15,411 nt of DNA from Betaproteobacteria bacterium (GTDB taxonomy: Bacteria; Pseudomonadota; Gammaproteobacteria; Burkholderiales; Burkholderiaceae_C). The stretch is from contig RFWA01000022.1 of NCBI GenBank assembly GCA_009922295.1, forward strand, positions 1 through 15,411. The letters are read 5' to 3'. The notes below the pieces were generated by a model. It made no database searches. It was given only the letters and a program-made list of their open reading frames with translations, and was not told the DNA's origin. A program made the translations under genes and the position numbers. This document shows positions 7,012 to 14,795 of this stretch, in pieces; within the stretch, counting starts at the first letter, position 1, and each line of letters begins with the position of its first letter.

Positions 7012-8094
7012 TCAGGCCTGGTAAAGCGGGCTTGCCAGATAGCCGGCGCGGGCACGCCGCATGGCCACCAGCAGCACGGCGCTGGCCGGCAAGGCCACCA
7101 GCACGCCGACAAAGCCGAACAACTGGCCAAAGGCCAGCAGGGCAAAGATCACCGCCAGCGGATGCAGGCCAATGCGCTCACCCACCAGTCTGGGTGTGAG
7201 GAACAGGCTTTCAATGAGTTGGCCCAGGCCGTACACCACCGCCACCATCAGCAGCGCATAAGACGGGCCATGGGTACCGGCAAATTCCAGCAGGCCGGCC
7301 AGGGTGGCCAGCACCAGGCCAAGGCCAAAGCCCAGGTAAGGCACAAAAATGGCCAGGCCAGTGAACACGCCAATCGGCAGCGCCAGGTCCAGCCCGAACA
7401 GCGCGAGCCCAACGGTGTAAAACACCGCCAACAGCACCATCACCAGCATTTGGCCGCGAAGGTACTGGCCCAGCACCTCGTCGGCCTCTCTGGTGAAACC
7501 ATCGACGCCCCCGCGCAGGCGCGGCGGCACGAACTCAAGCGCCCGCTCGACAAAATTGTGCCAGTCCATCAGCAGGTAAAACAGCGCCACGGGCACCAGC
7601 ACCGCATTGCCAATCAAGGCAAAGGCCAGACTGCCGCCCAGCTTGACAGAGGCCATCACGGAGCGGAGCGCGTCTTCGTAGTTGCCGCTGAGGTACTCCA
7701 TCAGGTAGGCCTTGATGCTGGCCACGTCCATGGAAAAATGGATGCCAACCTGGGCCAGCGCTGGCTTTAACGTCGTGTTCAGCCGCTCCAGGAGCACTGG
7801 CACCTGCTCGCGCAGGAGCGGCAGCTCCTTGGCCAAAATCGGCACGATCAAGAGCACCATACCCAGAAGCGCCACGATAAACAGCAATTCCACCAGCACC
7901 ACCGCCAAGATGCGCGGCAGCTTGCCACGGCCCAGGTCATCGAGCCAATCCACCAGGGGTGTGAGCGCATAGGCCAGCACGGCGGCCACCACAAAAGGGG
8001 TCAGCACCGGCGCCAGCAGCCACAGCGTCAACACAAGCACGAGCGCAATGCCGGCCCATGCGGAGACTCTTTTTTGGGTGGGGGTGAAGATCAT
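7012..8094 (-). CDS. AI-2E/PerM-family membrane transporter
   Basis: This 360-residue inner-membrane protein belongs to the AI-2E transporter (PerM/TqsA/YdgG) family, with about eight hydrophobic segments. The pattern fits: two or three N-terminal helices (about 12-90, including LVLVLTLWLLAPVLTPFVVA), a soluble stretch (about 90-150), and a C-terminal membrane block containing LPIGVFTGLAIFVPYLGFG and GQLIESLFLTPRLVGERIGLHP, both well conserved. Members have been linked to autoinducer-2 export, sodium/proton exchange or permease functions, so the substrate here is open. The start is the ATG at 8094; the frame is open for another 110 codons into purM, but those codons are antisense to purM. It is the first gene of the six-gene minus-strand operon, and it is transcribed divergently from purM across an 81-base gap. 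Confidence 0.88.
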   Translation of the reverse strand: MIFTPTQKRVSAWAGIALVLVLTLWLLAPVLTPFVVAAVLAYALTPLVDWLDDLGRGKLPRILAVVLVELLFIVALLGMVLLIVPILAKELPLLREQVPVLLERLNTTLKPALAQVGIHFSMDVASIKAYLMEYLSGNYEDALRSVMASVKLGGSLAFALIGNAVLVPVALFYLLMDWHNFVERALEFVPPRLRGGVDGFTREADEVLGQYLRGQMLVMVLLAVFYTVGLALFGLDLALPIGVFTGLAIFVPYLGFGLGLVLATLAGLLEFAGTHGPSYALLMVAVVYGLGQLIESLFLTPRLVGERIGLHPLAVIFALLAFGQLFGFVGVLVALPASAVLLVAMRRARAGYLASPLYQA

Positions 8095-8120
8095 GGTCGT
8101 GGGCAGCGGGGGCAAACCCG

Positions 8121-8156
8121 TAAAATCTATCTCAATTCTATCGGGCTGTGACTTTT
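8121..8156. promoter_or_regulatory. divergent promoter region of purM and perM operon
   Basis: The 81-base gap between the perM and purM starts is relatively AT-rich in its middle. On the minus strand TAGAAT (8140 to 8135) is a good -10 box for the perM-hda-pcnB-folK operon, with only a weak -35 (CTGATC) 16 bases upstream. On the plus strand TAAAAT (8121-8126) could serve as the -10 of purM, with no recognisable -35. The two boxes almost overlap, so the two promoters may compete. This is a call from sequence pattern only. Confidence 0.4.
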
Positions 8157-8175
8157 GATCAGCCCCGCCACTGAC

Positions 8176-9222
8176 ATGACGACTTCCCACACCCCCTCCC
8201 CTCTGTCTTACAAAGACGCCGGCGTTGACATTGACGCGGGCGACGCACTGGTTGAGCGCATCAAGCCCCTGGCCCGCAAGACCATGCGCGAAGGCGTGCT
8301 GGCCGGCATTGGCGGCTTTGGCGCCCTGTTTGAAGTGCCCAAGCGCTACCGTGAGCCCGTGCTGGTGAGCGGCACCGACGGCGTGGGCACCAAGCTCAAG
8401 CTCGCCTTTGAATGGTCCATGCATGACACCGTCGGCATCGACCTGGTGGCCATGAGCGTGAACGATGTGCTGGTGCAGGGGGCTGAGCCCCTATTTTTTC
8501 TGGATTATTTTGCCTGCGGCAAGCTCAACGTCGACACAGCTGCCGCCGTGGTGGGAGGGATTGCGCTTGGCTGCGAGCTGTCTGGCTGTGCACTGATTGG
8601 TGGCGAAACCGCTGAAATGCCGGGCATGTACCCGGCCGGCGAGTACGACCTGGCCGGCTTTGCTGTGGGCGTGGTCGAAAAATCGAAGATTCTCACTGGG
8701 CAAGACGTGAAGCCGGGTGACGTGGTGTTGGGCCTGGGGTCCAGCGGCGTGCACTCAAACGGCTTCAGCCTGGTGCGAAAGTGCATTGAGCGGGCCGGCG
8801 ACTCGCTGCCAGCCACCTTGGACGGGCATACCTTCCGGCAAGCGGTGATGGCGCCAACACGCTTGTATGTCAAAAGTGTTCTCGCGGCGCTGGCGGCACA
8901 CCCTATCAAGGCACTGGCCCATATCACCGGTGGCGGCCTGCTGGAAAACATCCCACGCGTGCTGCCCGAAGGCCTGGCGGCCCATCTGGTCAAAGGCAGT
9001 TGGCCGCAAAGTGAGTTGTTTGCCTGGCTGCAGCGCACTGCTGCCATTGACGACCTGGAGATGAACCGAACCTTCAACAACGGCATCGGGATGGTGGTAG
9101 TGATCGGCGCAGAACAGGCCGAAGCCTGTGCCGACCACCTTCGGGCCGCCGGGGAACAGGTGCATGTGATCGGTGTCATCGCCGCCCGGGGCGAGCACTC
9201 GGCCGCCGTGGTGGTCCGCTAA
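8176..9222 (+). CDS. purM: phosphoribosylformylglycinamidine cyclo-ligase (AIR synthetase)
   Basis: PurM closes the imidazole ring of FGAM using ATP to give aminoimidazole ribonucleotide, the fifth step of purine synthesis; it is cytoplasmic. The 348 residues match the usual length of about 345-350. Family motifs in order are [19 protein letters not shown] (11-29), [24 protein letters not shown] (63-77), [20 protein letters not shown] (91-110), [26 protein letters not shown] and [18 protein letters not shown] chose the ATG at 8176, which leads into [16 protein letters not shown]; a TTG 21 bases upstream is in frame but unnecessary. No clear Shine-Dalgarno sequence is seen. The gene is divergent from the perM operon and converges on sirB1 with a 33-base gap. 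Confidence 0.96.
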   Translation: MTTSHTPSPLSYKDAGVDIDAGDALVERIKPLARKTMREGVLAGIGGFGALFEVPKRYREPVLVSGTDGVGTKLKLAFEWSMHDTVGIDLVAMSVNDVLVQGAEPLFFLDYFACGKLNVDTAAAVVGGIALGCELSGCALIGGETAEMPGMYPAGEYDLAGFAVGVVEKSKILTGQDVKPGDVVLGLGSSGVHSNGFSLVRKCIERAGDSLPATLDGHTFRQAVMAPTRLYVKSVLAALAAHPIKALAHITGGGLLENIPRVLPEGLAAHLVKGSWPQSELFAWLQRTAAIDDLEMNRTFNNGIGMVVVIGAEQAEACADHLRAAGEQVHVIGVIAARGEHSAAVVVR

Positions 9223-9250
9223 CGGCAGCGCCGACCTCGACGCCGTTTTC
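9221..9250. terminator. weak hairpin between convergent purM and sirB1
   Basis: AACGGC (9221-9226) pairs with GCCGTT (9242-9247) across a 15-base loop and is followed by only two more T. It overlaps the purM stop. It could help terminate purM transcripts or separate the convergent genes, but the stem is short, the loop is long and the U-tract is poor. Confidence 0.3.
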
Positions 9251-9255
9251 AACCC

Positions 9256-10107
9256 TTAGTTGAGGTCGCGGCGCAGCGCCAGCGCGCGTTCGGCAACAGC
9301 GTCGATGTCCAAGCCATCTTCGGCGTGAGACAAATACACCTCCAGGTCCGCCAGCGCCAGGACCGACTGGCCCTGCTCGGCCAGCGCCAAGCCGCGGTCG
9401 CGGTATTCACCCCAGGCCTGTGGCAGCAAGGTAATCAGCCGGTCCAGCACGGGGATCAGCCGGGCCCAGTCTTCCTGGGTACGGTGAATTTCCTTCAGAT
9501 TACGCAACATCCGGGCGATGATGTCTCGCGCCGGCGCCGGCTGTAGGTACAGGCCGATCGGCGCCTCAAAATCATCGCGCTGGAGGCCACGGCGGCGAAA
9601 AGGCTCCAGCCGCTCGCTCAAGTCTTCGCGGCTGAGTGACTCGCCGGTAAGTGGGTCCATAACGACCTGCCCTTTGGTCAGGCTGACCTTGAGCATGAAA
9701 TGCCCAGGAAAGGCCACGCCACTGGCGTTCAAGCCCAGCCCGAGCGCCAGCTCCATCCACAGGACCGCCAGCGAGATCGGAATGCCGCGCCGGCTACGCA
9801 GTACCGCGCTGAGGTAACTGTTTTCGGGGTCGTAATAATCGTTGAGATTACCGCCGAAGCGCAGGTCCCGGTAAAACATCTGGTTAAGTGCGCGCAAGCG
9901 TTGGAGAGCGGACGCATCGCCAGGCACCCGGCGCTTGACGCGTTCTAGCAGCTGATCCACCTCTCCCAAAACCTGCTGGATATCAAGCTCGGGGTGCTCG
10001 TCTTGCGCCAGGCAGGCAGCGGCTTCAAGCAGCGGAAAATCAGCGTCACTGTGCACCAGAGTGGCAAAGTAAGCCAAAGGAGTCGGAACATCAAATTGGA
10101 TGGACAT
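9256..10107 (-). CDS. SirB1-family protein (transglutaminase-like fold with TPR-like tail)
   Basis: This 283-residue cytoplasmic protein carries the SirB1 signature: NDYYDPENSYLSAVL (89-103) followed by RRGIPISLAVLW (106-117), then AFPGHFML (132-139) and VVMDPLTGE (148-156). The fold is related to transglutaminases, but in SirB1 proteins the catalytic cysteine position lacks Cys, and here too RRGIPISLA has none, so it is probably not a classical thiol enzyme. The helical C-terminal half (about 185-283, with WARLIPVLDRLITLLP and AWGEYRDRGLALAEQG) looks TPR-like and may bind partner proteins. Its role is not established; the family was named for an old link to invasion gene regulation in Salmonella. 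The ATG at 10107 has no Shine-Dalgarno sequence but a promoter directly in front of it. It converges on purM and lies 79 bases downstream of murJ. Confidence 0.87.
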   Translation of the reverse strand: MSIQFDVPTPLAYFATLVHSDADFPLLEAAACLAQDEHPELDIQQVLGEVDQLLERVKRRVPGDASALQRLRALNQMFYRDLRFGGNLNDYYDPENSYLSAVLRSRRGIPISLAVLWMELALGLGLNASGVAFPGHFMLKVSLTKGQVVMDPLTGESLSREDLSERLEPFRRRGLQRDDFEAPIGLYLQPAPARDIIARMLRNLKEIHRTQEDWARLIPVLDRLITLLPQAWGEYRDRGLALAEQGQSVLALADLEVYLSHAEDGLDIDAVAERALALRRDLN

Positions 10108-10112
10108 GGGAC

Positions 10113-10141
10113 TTTGTACCGGCGCGCGGCGGCGACGTCAA
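10113..10141 (-). promoter_or_regulatory. sigma-70-like promoter of sirB1, possibly leaderless
   Basis: On the minus strand TTGACG (10141 to 10136) is a 5-of-6 match to the -35 box. An exact 17-base spacer follows, then TACAAA (10118 to 10113), a 4-of-6 match to the -10 box. Only five bases separate the -10 box from the ATG at 10107. Initiation 6-8 bases after the -10 box would fall on or next to the start codon, giving an mRNA without a leader. This agrees with the lack of a ribosome binding site. Confidence 0.5.
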
Positions 10142-10186
10142 CTATTTTTGTAATGCTGTTTTTCTGGTATCGGGTTTTGGGTTTTA

Positions 10187-11752
10187 TTAACGCTGCAGCA
10201 GCTGGCGCAGGTTCATGCCCAAAATCCGTAGTGCTATGAAATAAAGAGCAGAAGAACCAAGCAGCACAAGGGCCATCAGGCCAATTCGCTGCAAACTATG
10301 GGCGCGCATGGCAGTCCAGTCAAACGCGCTGCCTGCCATCAGCAAGAACACGGCAAGCAGCGCCGAGGCCAATACCACCCGCAGCATAAACATGCCCCAG
10401 CCCGGCGACGGCCTGTAGCTGCCACGACGCATCAGCCCCAGCAACAGCCAAAGGGCATTGATCAGCGCACCCAGCCCGATGGCCAGGGCCAACCCAGCAT
10501 GCTGCAGCAGCGGCACCAGCGCCAAATTAAGCAATTGCGTGATGACCAGCACGGCCAGGGCGATCTTGACAGGGGTGCGAATGTCCTGGCTGGCATAAAA
10601 GCCTGGCGCCAGCACCTTGATCGCCACCAGCCCAAGCAAACCGACGCCGTAGCCCATCAGCGCAGCGGTGGTCTGAGCCACATCCCGATCGGTAAAGGCG
10701 CCATAGTGGTAAAGAACTGAAACCAGTGGTTTGGCGAAAGTCAGCAAGGCCACGGCACAGGGCAAGGCCAGCAGCATCACCAGGCGCAAACCCCAGTCCA
10801 GCATGGCGGCGTACTCACGCGTGTCCTGCGCGGCCCGAGCCGCCGCCAACTGTGGCGTCAACACAACACCCAGAGCCACGCCCAGCAGCGCGGTGGGGAA
10901 CTCCATTAGCCGGTCGGCGTAGCTCAGCCAGCTCACGCTTCCGGGCGTCAAGTGCGAGGCAATCTGGGTGTTGATCAACAGAGAAATCTGCGCCACGCTC
11001 ACGCCCAGCAGGGCCGGCGCCATCAAGCCGGCGATGCGCCGGGTGCCTGCGTCGGCCCAGGCCAGTCGCAACGCCGACCAGCTCAAGCCGATGCGGGGCA
11101 GCATGCCCAGTCGGCTCAGGCCCCAGATCTGTGCGCCCAGCTGCAGCAGACCGCCCAGCATCACGCCAGCTGTCAAAGCATAAATCGGTTCCAGCCCGTG
11201 GCGGGCAAACCAGGGCGAGCCCCAGACCATCGCGCCAATCATCGCCAGATTCAGCAGCACTGGGGTAGCCGCTGGCAAGGCAAAGCGCTTCCAGGTATTG
11301 AGGACACCAGCGGCCAGCGCCACCAGAGACATAAAGGCAATGTAGGGAAACATCCAGCGCGTCATGAACACCGCGGCTTCAAAGCCTTGCGGCGACTGCT
11401 GCAAGCCACTTGCCATGGCCCACACCAAGATCGGTGCACCGGCAACCCCCAGCACACTGGTCAACAGCAAGGCCCACACCAGCAGCGTGGCCACCCGGTC
11501 TACCAGCTGGTGCGTGGCGGCGTCCCCATGCTGTTGCTTGCTGGCGGCCAGTACCGGCACAAAAGCCTGGCTAAAAGCGCCTTCGGCAAACAGACGCCGA
11601 AACAGGTTGGGGATGCGGAAAGCGACGTTAAAGGCATCGGTCATGGCGCTCGCACCGAACATCGATGCCATGAGCAACTCGCGCCCCAGCCCAGTGATGC
11701 GGGAGGCCAGGGTCAGCAGCGAAACAGTTGACGCAGATTTGAACAGGCTCAC
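10187..11752 (-). CDS. murJ: lipid II flippase MurJ (MviN)
   Basis: MurJ flips undecaprenyl-linked lipid II across the inner membrane for peptidoglycan assembly. The protein has 521 residues, close to E. coli MurJ (511), and is hydrophobic throughout with the expected 14 or so helices. Residues essential in E. coli are at the same numbers: Arg18 and Arg24 in SRITGLGRELL, Asp39 in TDAFNVAF and Arg52 in NLFRRLFAEGAFSQAF. Other conserved stretches are SVSWLSYADRLMEFP, KVLAPGFYASQDIRTPVKIA and LDWGLRL. The start is a GTG at 11752, where homology with MNLLKS-type N-termini begins (here SLFKSAS); an ATG 19 codons upstream lies beyond the rpsT promoter and is unlikely. A TACACT at 11763 to 11758 resembles a -10 box just in front of the GTG, but no -35 is seen. 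It is divergent from rpsT, a common arrangement in Betaproteobacteria. Confidence 0.94.
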   Translation of the reverse strand: MSLFKSASTVSLLTLASRITGLGRELLMASMFGASAMTDAFNVAFRIPNLFRRLFAEGAFSQAFVPVLAASKQQHGDAATHQLVDRVATLLVWALLLTSVLGVAGAPILVWAMASGLQQSPQGFEAAVFMTRWMFPYIAFMSLVALAAGVLNTWKRFALPAATPVLLNLAMIGAMVWGSPWFARHGLEPIYALTAGVMLGGLLQLGAQIWGLSRLGMLPRIGLSWSALRLAWADAGTRRIAGLMAPALLGVSVAQISLLINTQIASHLTPGSVSWLSYADRLMEFPTALLGVALGVVLTPQLAAARAAQDTREYAAMLDWGLRLVMLLALPCAVALLTFAKPLVSVLYHYGAFTDRDVAQTTAALMGYGVGLLGLVAIKVLAPGFYASQDIRTPVKIALAVLVITQLLNLALVPLLQHAGLALAIGLGALINALWLLLGLMRRGSYRPSPGWGMFMLRVVLASALLAVFLLMAGSAFDWTAMRAHSLQRIGLMALVLLGSSALYFIALRILGMNLRQLLQR

Positions 11753-11769
11753 CCGCCCAGTGTAGCCCC

Positions 11770-11778
11770 TGCTAGAAT
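11770..11778 (+). promoter_or_regulatory. extended -10 promoter of rpsT
   Basis: TGCTAGAAT is a TGn-extended -10 box (TAGAAT at 11773-11778) located 45 bases before the rpsT ATG. No convincing -35 hexamer lies at the right distance, which is usual for extended -10 promoters. The leader of about 38 bases contains AAGGA (11810-11814), a good ribosome binding site 9 bases from the ATG. Confidence 0.6.
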
Positions 11779-11823
11779 CGCGGGCTTTGCTGGCATCATC
11801 CTCAAACACAAGGAACTATTTAT

Positions 11824-12126
11824 ATGGCATCTGGAAAACCCAAGAAAAAGAACCCGCGCCTCGCGTCGGGCCGCAAACGCGTCCGTCAGGACATCAAGAT
11901 CAACGCCGCCAACACCTCGTTGCGCTCACAATACCGCACCGCGGTGAAAAATGTCGAGAAAGCCGTGCTGGCTGGCGACAAGACCAAGGCCACAGAAGCC
12001 TTTGGCAAGATGCAAGCCGTGGTGGACACCGTGGCAGACAAGGGCATCTTCCATAAAAATAAGGCAGCTCGCGACAAGAGCCGCCTGTCGACCAAGGTGA
12101 AAGCCCTGGCCACCAAAGCCGCCTGA
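11824..12126 (+). CDS. rpsT: 30S ribosomal protein S20
   Basis: S20 binds 16S rRNA early in assembly of the small subunit. The 100-residue, strongly basic, alanine-rich helical protein has the family pattern: [18 protein letters not shown] (18-35) near the start, [20 protein letters not shown] in the middle, and [17 protein letters not shown] with a lysine-rich end. It is somewhat longer than E. coli S20 (87 residues), as is common in Burkholderiales. The ATG is fixed by a good AAGGA ribosome binding site. It is a single-gene unit with its own promoter and terminator. In E. coli S20 represses its own translation; nothing in this leader shows that directly. Confidence 0.97.
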   Translation: MASGKPKKKNPRLASGRKRVRQDIKINAANTSLRSQYRTAVKNVEKAVLAGDKTKATEAFGKMQAVVDTVADKGIFHKNKAARDKSRLSTKVKALATKAA

Positions 12127-12198
12127 ACCCAGGCGCATCGCACGAACCCCCCTGACCGGGGCTTCGCCGTTTGAACGGGGTGCGCTGTCAGCAAAAGC

Positions 12199-12226
12199 AA
12201 AAAGGCCGTCGCAAGACGGCTTTTTT
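12199..12226 (+). terminator. intrinsic terminator of rpsT
   Basis: GCCGTC (12205-12210) and GACGGC (12215-12220) form a perfect 6-bp stem closed by a GCAA tetraloop (GNRA type). The stem is flanked by a run of A on the left and six T on the right that could lengthen the pairing and provide the U-tract. It lies about 75 bases after the rpsT stop. Because of the A-run it could also work on the opposite strand. Confidence 0.93.
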
Positions 12227-12239
12227 GTTTGTGTTTCGT

Positions 12240-13721
12240 ATGATCGCGGTCTACGTCACCCTCGACCAGCGCAGCAACCGTCTGGCCCACGTGCTGCGCG
12301 AGAACCACGCTTTTGCCAAAGGCGAGCGCGTTGCCTTGCTGGTGCACAACAGTATGGAGGTGGTCGAGGTGATGGTAGGTGTCAGCAAGGCGGCCATGGT
12401 CTATGTAGGCCTGAACTTCCGCATGACCGAGCCCGAGCTGGTCTCGGTGCTGAGCAACGCCCAGCCGCGCATGATCATCACCGAGCCGGAGTTCGAGGCC
12501 ATGGCGCAACGTCTCGCCGCCCTCCGCAACATCCCGGTGCTGGTGCTGGTGCTGGGGTCGGGCGGCAGCTATGAAGCCGCGCTGGCAGCGGCCAGTGGCG
12601 CCTTTGCCCCGTGGGCCCATACCGCATTCCCGCAAGACCACTTTGCCATCGTCTACACCAGCGGCACCACCGGCCTGCCCAAAGGGATTTTGTTCGATCA
12701 TGCGGCGGCAATGCAACACGGCACGGTGGCCTGCCTGGAGTATGAGATCACCGCCAGCACGCGTTACCTGATCCAGATTCCGCACAACTCCTGCGTCAAC
12801 ATCACCATCGTGCCAACCTTGCTCGCCGGTGGAGCCGTGGGTTTTGCCGAGAGCCGTGGCTTCAGCGGCCCCAAGCTGTGCGAGACGGTCGAACGCCACC
12901 AGGTAACGCACACCTTCCTGGTGCCGACCATGCTGGCCACGCTGCTGGAGCAGGACCCGGGCGACTTTCCGCGCCGCCTGGCCTCGATCACCACCCTGGG
13001 CTACGGTTCCTCGCCGATTCCGGCCGAACGGCTGCGCACCCTGATTGCCAAGTTCGGCCCGATCTTCATTCAGCTCTATGGCATGGCCGAGATCGCCTCT
13101 ATCGGTACGCTGCTGCGCAAGCAGGACCATGTGCACGCGCTCACGGACAAGCCGCAGTTGCTGGCCTCCTGCGGCCGACCGTCATTTGCCACGACGGTTC
13201 GACTGGTCGATCCGGACGGCGCTGATGTTGCTGCTGGAGAAACCGGCGAGATCATTTTTGGCGGACCGCACACCATGCAGGGCTACTATCGTGAGCCTGA
13301 GCGCACGGGCAAGGCGCTGATCGACGGCTGGCTGCATTCGGGCGACGTGGGCCGTATTGACAACGAGGGCTACTGCTACATCGTCGACCGCATCAAGGAC
13401 CTGATCATCCGGGGCGGCTACAACCTGGCGCCGAGCGAGGTCGAGAAAGTGCTCTACACCCATCCCGCAGTGCTGGACGCAGCAGTGGTCGGCATCCCTG
13501 ATGACAAGTGGGGCGAGGCCGTGCTGGCGGTCGTGGCGTTCAAGCCCGGGCAATCGGCGACGGCCGATGAACTATTGCAGCTTTGCCGCGCCTCGGCCTT
13601 GTCGTCCATCAAGCAGCCTGAGCGAGTGGACTTCATCGCAGAAATGCCCCGCAACACGATTGGCAAGATCGACAAGAAGGCGGTGCGAGAACCTTACTGG
13701 GAGGGACGGCGCAAGGTCTGA
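12240..13721 (+). CDS. AMP-forming acyl-CoA synthetase/ligase, 5'-truncated
   Basis: This ANL-superfamily enzyme would convert a carboxylic acid, ATP and CoA to acyl-CoA through an acyl-adenylate. From the ATG at 12240 it has 493 residues. Motifs are YTSGTTGLPKG (A3, 139-149), QLYGMAEIASIG (A5), GWLHSGDVGRIDNEGY (A7), VDRIKDLIIRGGYNLAPSEV (A8) and NTIGKIDKKAVRE with the catalytic lysine, Lys476 (A10), so the active site is complete. The chain starts almost at YVTLDQRSNRLAHVL, a motif normally preceded by about 30-40 residues, so the N-terminal segment is missing. The start codon lies 14 bases after the T-tract of the rpsT terminator, and I see no promoter or ribosome binding site. The frame extends back to 12171, but that part is only the terminator. 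The acyl substrate is unknown. The gene may be silent or a pseudogene although its frame is intact. Confidence 0.75.
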   Translation: MIAVYVTLDQRSNRLAHVLRENHAFAKGERVALLVHNSMEVVEVMVGVSKAAMVYVGLNFRMTEPELVSVLSNAQPRMIITEPEFEAMAQRLAALRNIPVLVLVLGSGGSYEAALAAASGAFAPWAHTAFPQDHFAIVYTSGTTGLPKGILFDHAAAMQHGTVACLEYEITASTRYLIQIPHNSCVNITIVPTLLAGGAVGFAESRGFSGPKLCETVERHQVTHTFLVPTMLATLLEQDPGDFPRRLASITTLGYGSSPIPAERLRTLIAKFGPIFIQLYGMAEIASIGTLLRKQDHVHALTDKPQLLASCGRPSFATTVRLVDPDGADVAAGETGEIIFGGPHTMQGYYREPERTGKALIDGWLHSGDVGRIDNEGYCYIVDRIKDLIIRGGYNLAPSEVEKVLYTHPAVLDAAVVGIPDDKWGEAVLAVVAFKPGQSATADELLQLCRASALSSIKQPERVDFIAEMPRNTIGKIDKKAVREPYWEGRRKV

Positions 13722-13758
13722 TGGGCCAGGCGCGAAGCACTCTTGAACGACAACAAAC

Positions 13759-14748
13759 ATGGTTGACCCCACCTTGCCCACCAAACCCGGTCACCACCGT
13801 GACAGCGGCTACGCCAACAGCGATTCATCGGTGGTGATTGGCGATTTCCCGTGGTATGAGATGGTCTGGCGCAGCCTGCGCGGCGATTTCAAGCCGCTCG
13901 CAGCCCCCGCGCAGGGCTACGCAGCATTCGCCAAAGCGTGGAGCGTGCCTGTGGACCTGGCGCGGATTGCACAACGCCCGCAAGAACCCACGGTCACCTG
14001 GCTGGGCCATGTGTCGGTCTTGCTGCAGGTGGGCGGGCTCAACATCCTGATGGATCCCACGCTGGCCGACTTTGCCGGGCCTTATGGCCGGTTTGGTGCC
14101 CCGCGCATGGTGCCCGCGCCGCTGAAAGGTGACGCCCTGCCGCCTATCGATGTGCTGCTGATCTCGCACAACCATTACGACCACCTGTGCGATGCCACCG
14201 TGGCGGCGATGGTGGCATCCGGGCAAAGGCCCCGCATCTTTGTGCCCTTGGGTCTGAAGCCCTGGTTTGACGCGCGCGGCATTGCCAAGGTGACCGAGAT
14301 GGATTGGTGGGACCACGCCGATGTGTCCATCGATACAAACGGCAAGGCTTTGCTCCAGCCTTTGCGCATCCACTTCACCCCCGCCCAGCACTGGAGCCGC
14401 CGCACCCCGTTCGACACCAACGCCTCACTGTGGGGCGGCTACATGGTGGAACGGCAGGCCGGCGCAAAGGAGGCCTGGCGCTTTATGTTCCCGGGGGATA
14501 CAGGCTACAGCGCTGATTTCAAGACTGTTCGTGAGCGCCTGGGGCCGGTGGACCTGCTGGCCTTGCCCATCGGCGCTTACCTGCCCCGCGACTTCATGAA
14601 GAAGATGCATGTGAACCCCGCCGACGCGGTGCAGCTGATGCTGGACCTGGATGCCAAGCAGGCGTTTGGGGTGCATTGGGGCACCTTCAAACTGACCCAG
14701 GAGGCGTTCGACCATCCACCGCGCGACCTGATGGAAGCCCTACGGTGA
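13759..14748 (+). CDS. MBL-fold metal-dependent hydrolase (NAPE-PLD-like), C-terminus altered
   Basis: This 329-residue protein belongs to the metallo-beta-lactamase fold and looks like the NAPE-PLD/UlaG-type group. Members hydrolyse phosphodiesters or lactones with two bound metal ions. Metal ligands are visible: SHNHYDHL (His137, His139, Asp141, His142), His211 in PAQHW, Asp247 in FPGDTGYS and His306 in GVHWGTF. WLGHVSVLLQVGGLNILMDP is the typical strand pair that opens the fold, after about 75 residues of N-terminal extension. The substrate is unknown. The frame stops at LMEALR, earlier than I expect for the family, and the next bases in another frame read like a normal family ending, so part of the C-terminus appears deleted. 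All metal ligands precede the break and activity is possible. It starts 37 bases after the acyl-CoA synthetase gene, without a clear ribosome binding site. Confidence 0.8.
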   Translation: MVDPTLPTKPGHHRDSGYANSDSSVVIGDFPWYEMVWRSLRGDFKPLAAPAQGYAAFAKAWSVPVDLARIAQRPQEPTVTWLGHVSVLLQVGGLNILMDPTLADFAGPYGRFGAPRMVPAPLKGDALPPIDVLLISHNHYDHLCDATVAAMVASGQRPRIFVPLGLKPWFDARGIAKVTEMDWWDHADVSIDTNGKALLQPLRIHFTPAQHWSRRTPFDTNASLWGGYMVERQAGAKEAWRFMFPGDTGYSADFKTVRERLGPVDLLALPIGAYLPRDFMKKMHVNPADAVQLMLDLDAKQAFGVHWGTFKLTQEAFDHPPRDLMEALR

Positions 14749-14770
14749 AACGAGGGCGATGGCGATATGA
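14738..14770 (+). pseudogene. out-of-frame remnant of the MBL gene's original C-terminus
   Basis: Read one base out of frame from the end of the MBL hydrolase gene, the sequence gives PYGETRAMAI and a TGA stop at 14768-14770. A GET(R/W) motif a few residues before the stop is, as I recall, typical for this hydrolase family. The simplest reading is that a stretch of perhaps 15-25 codons was lost between MEAL and PYGETR with a change of frame. The identification rests on only ten residues and is tentative. Confidence 0.4.
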
Positions 14771-14795
14771 ACCCTCAGCGCTTGGACCTCACGCC

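Noticed and set aside
8095..8424. Extension of perM by about 110 residues and a small upstream gene
   Set aside because: These codons are antisense to purM and cross the shared promoter region.
12140..12180. Second hairpin after rpsT (CCCC...GGGG)
   Set aside because: The stem is about four pairs and lacks a U-tract; the strong terminator 30 bases further on explains termination.
11886..13136. 416-residue minus-strand open frame across rpsT and the acyl-CoA synthetase
   Set aside because: It is antisense to two well recognised genes and to the terminator, and its His/Gln/Arg-rich composition is typical of a GC-rich shadow frame.
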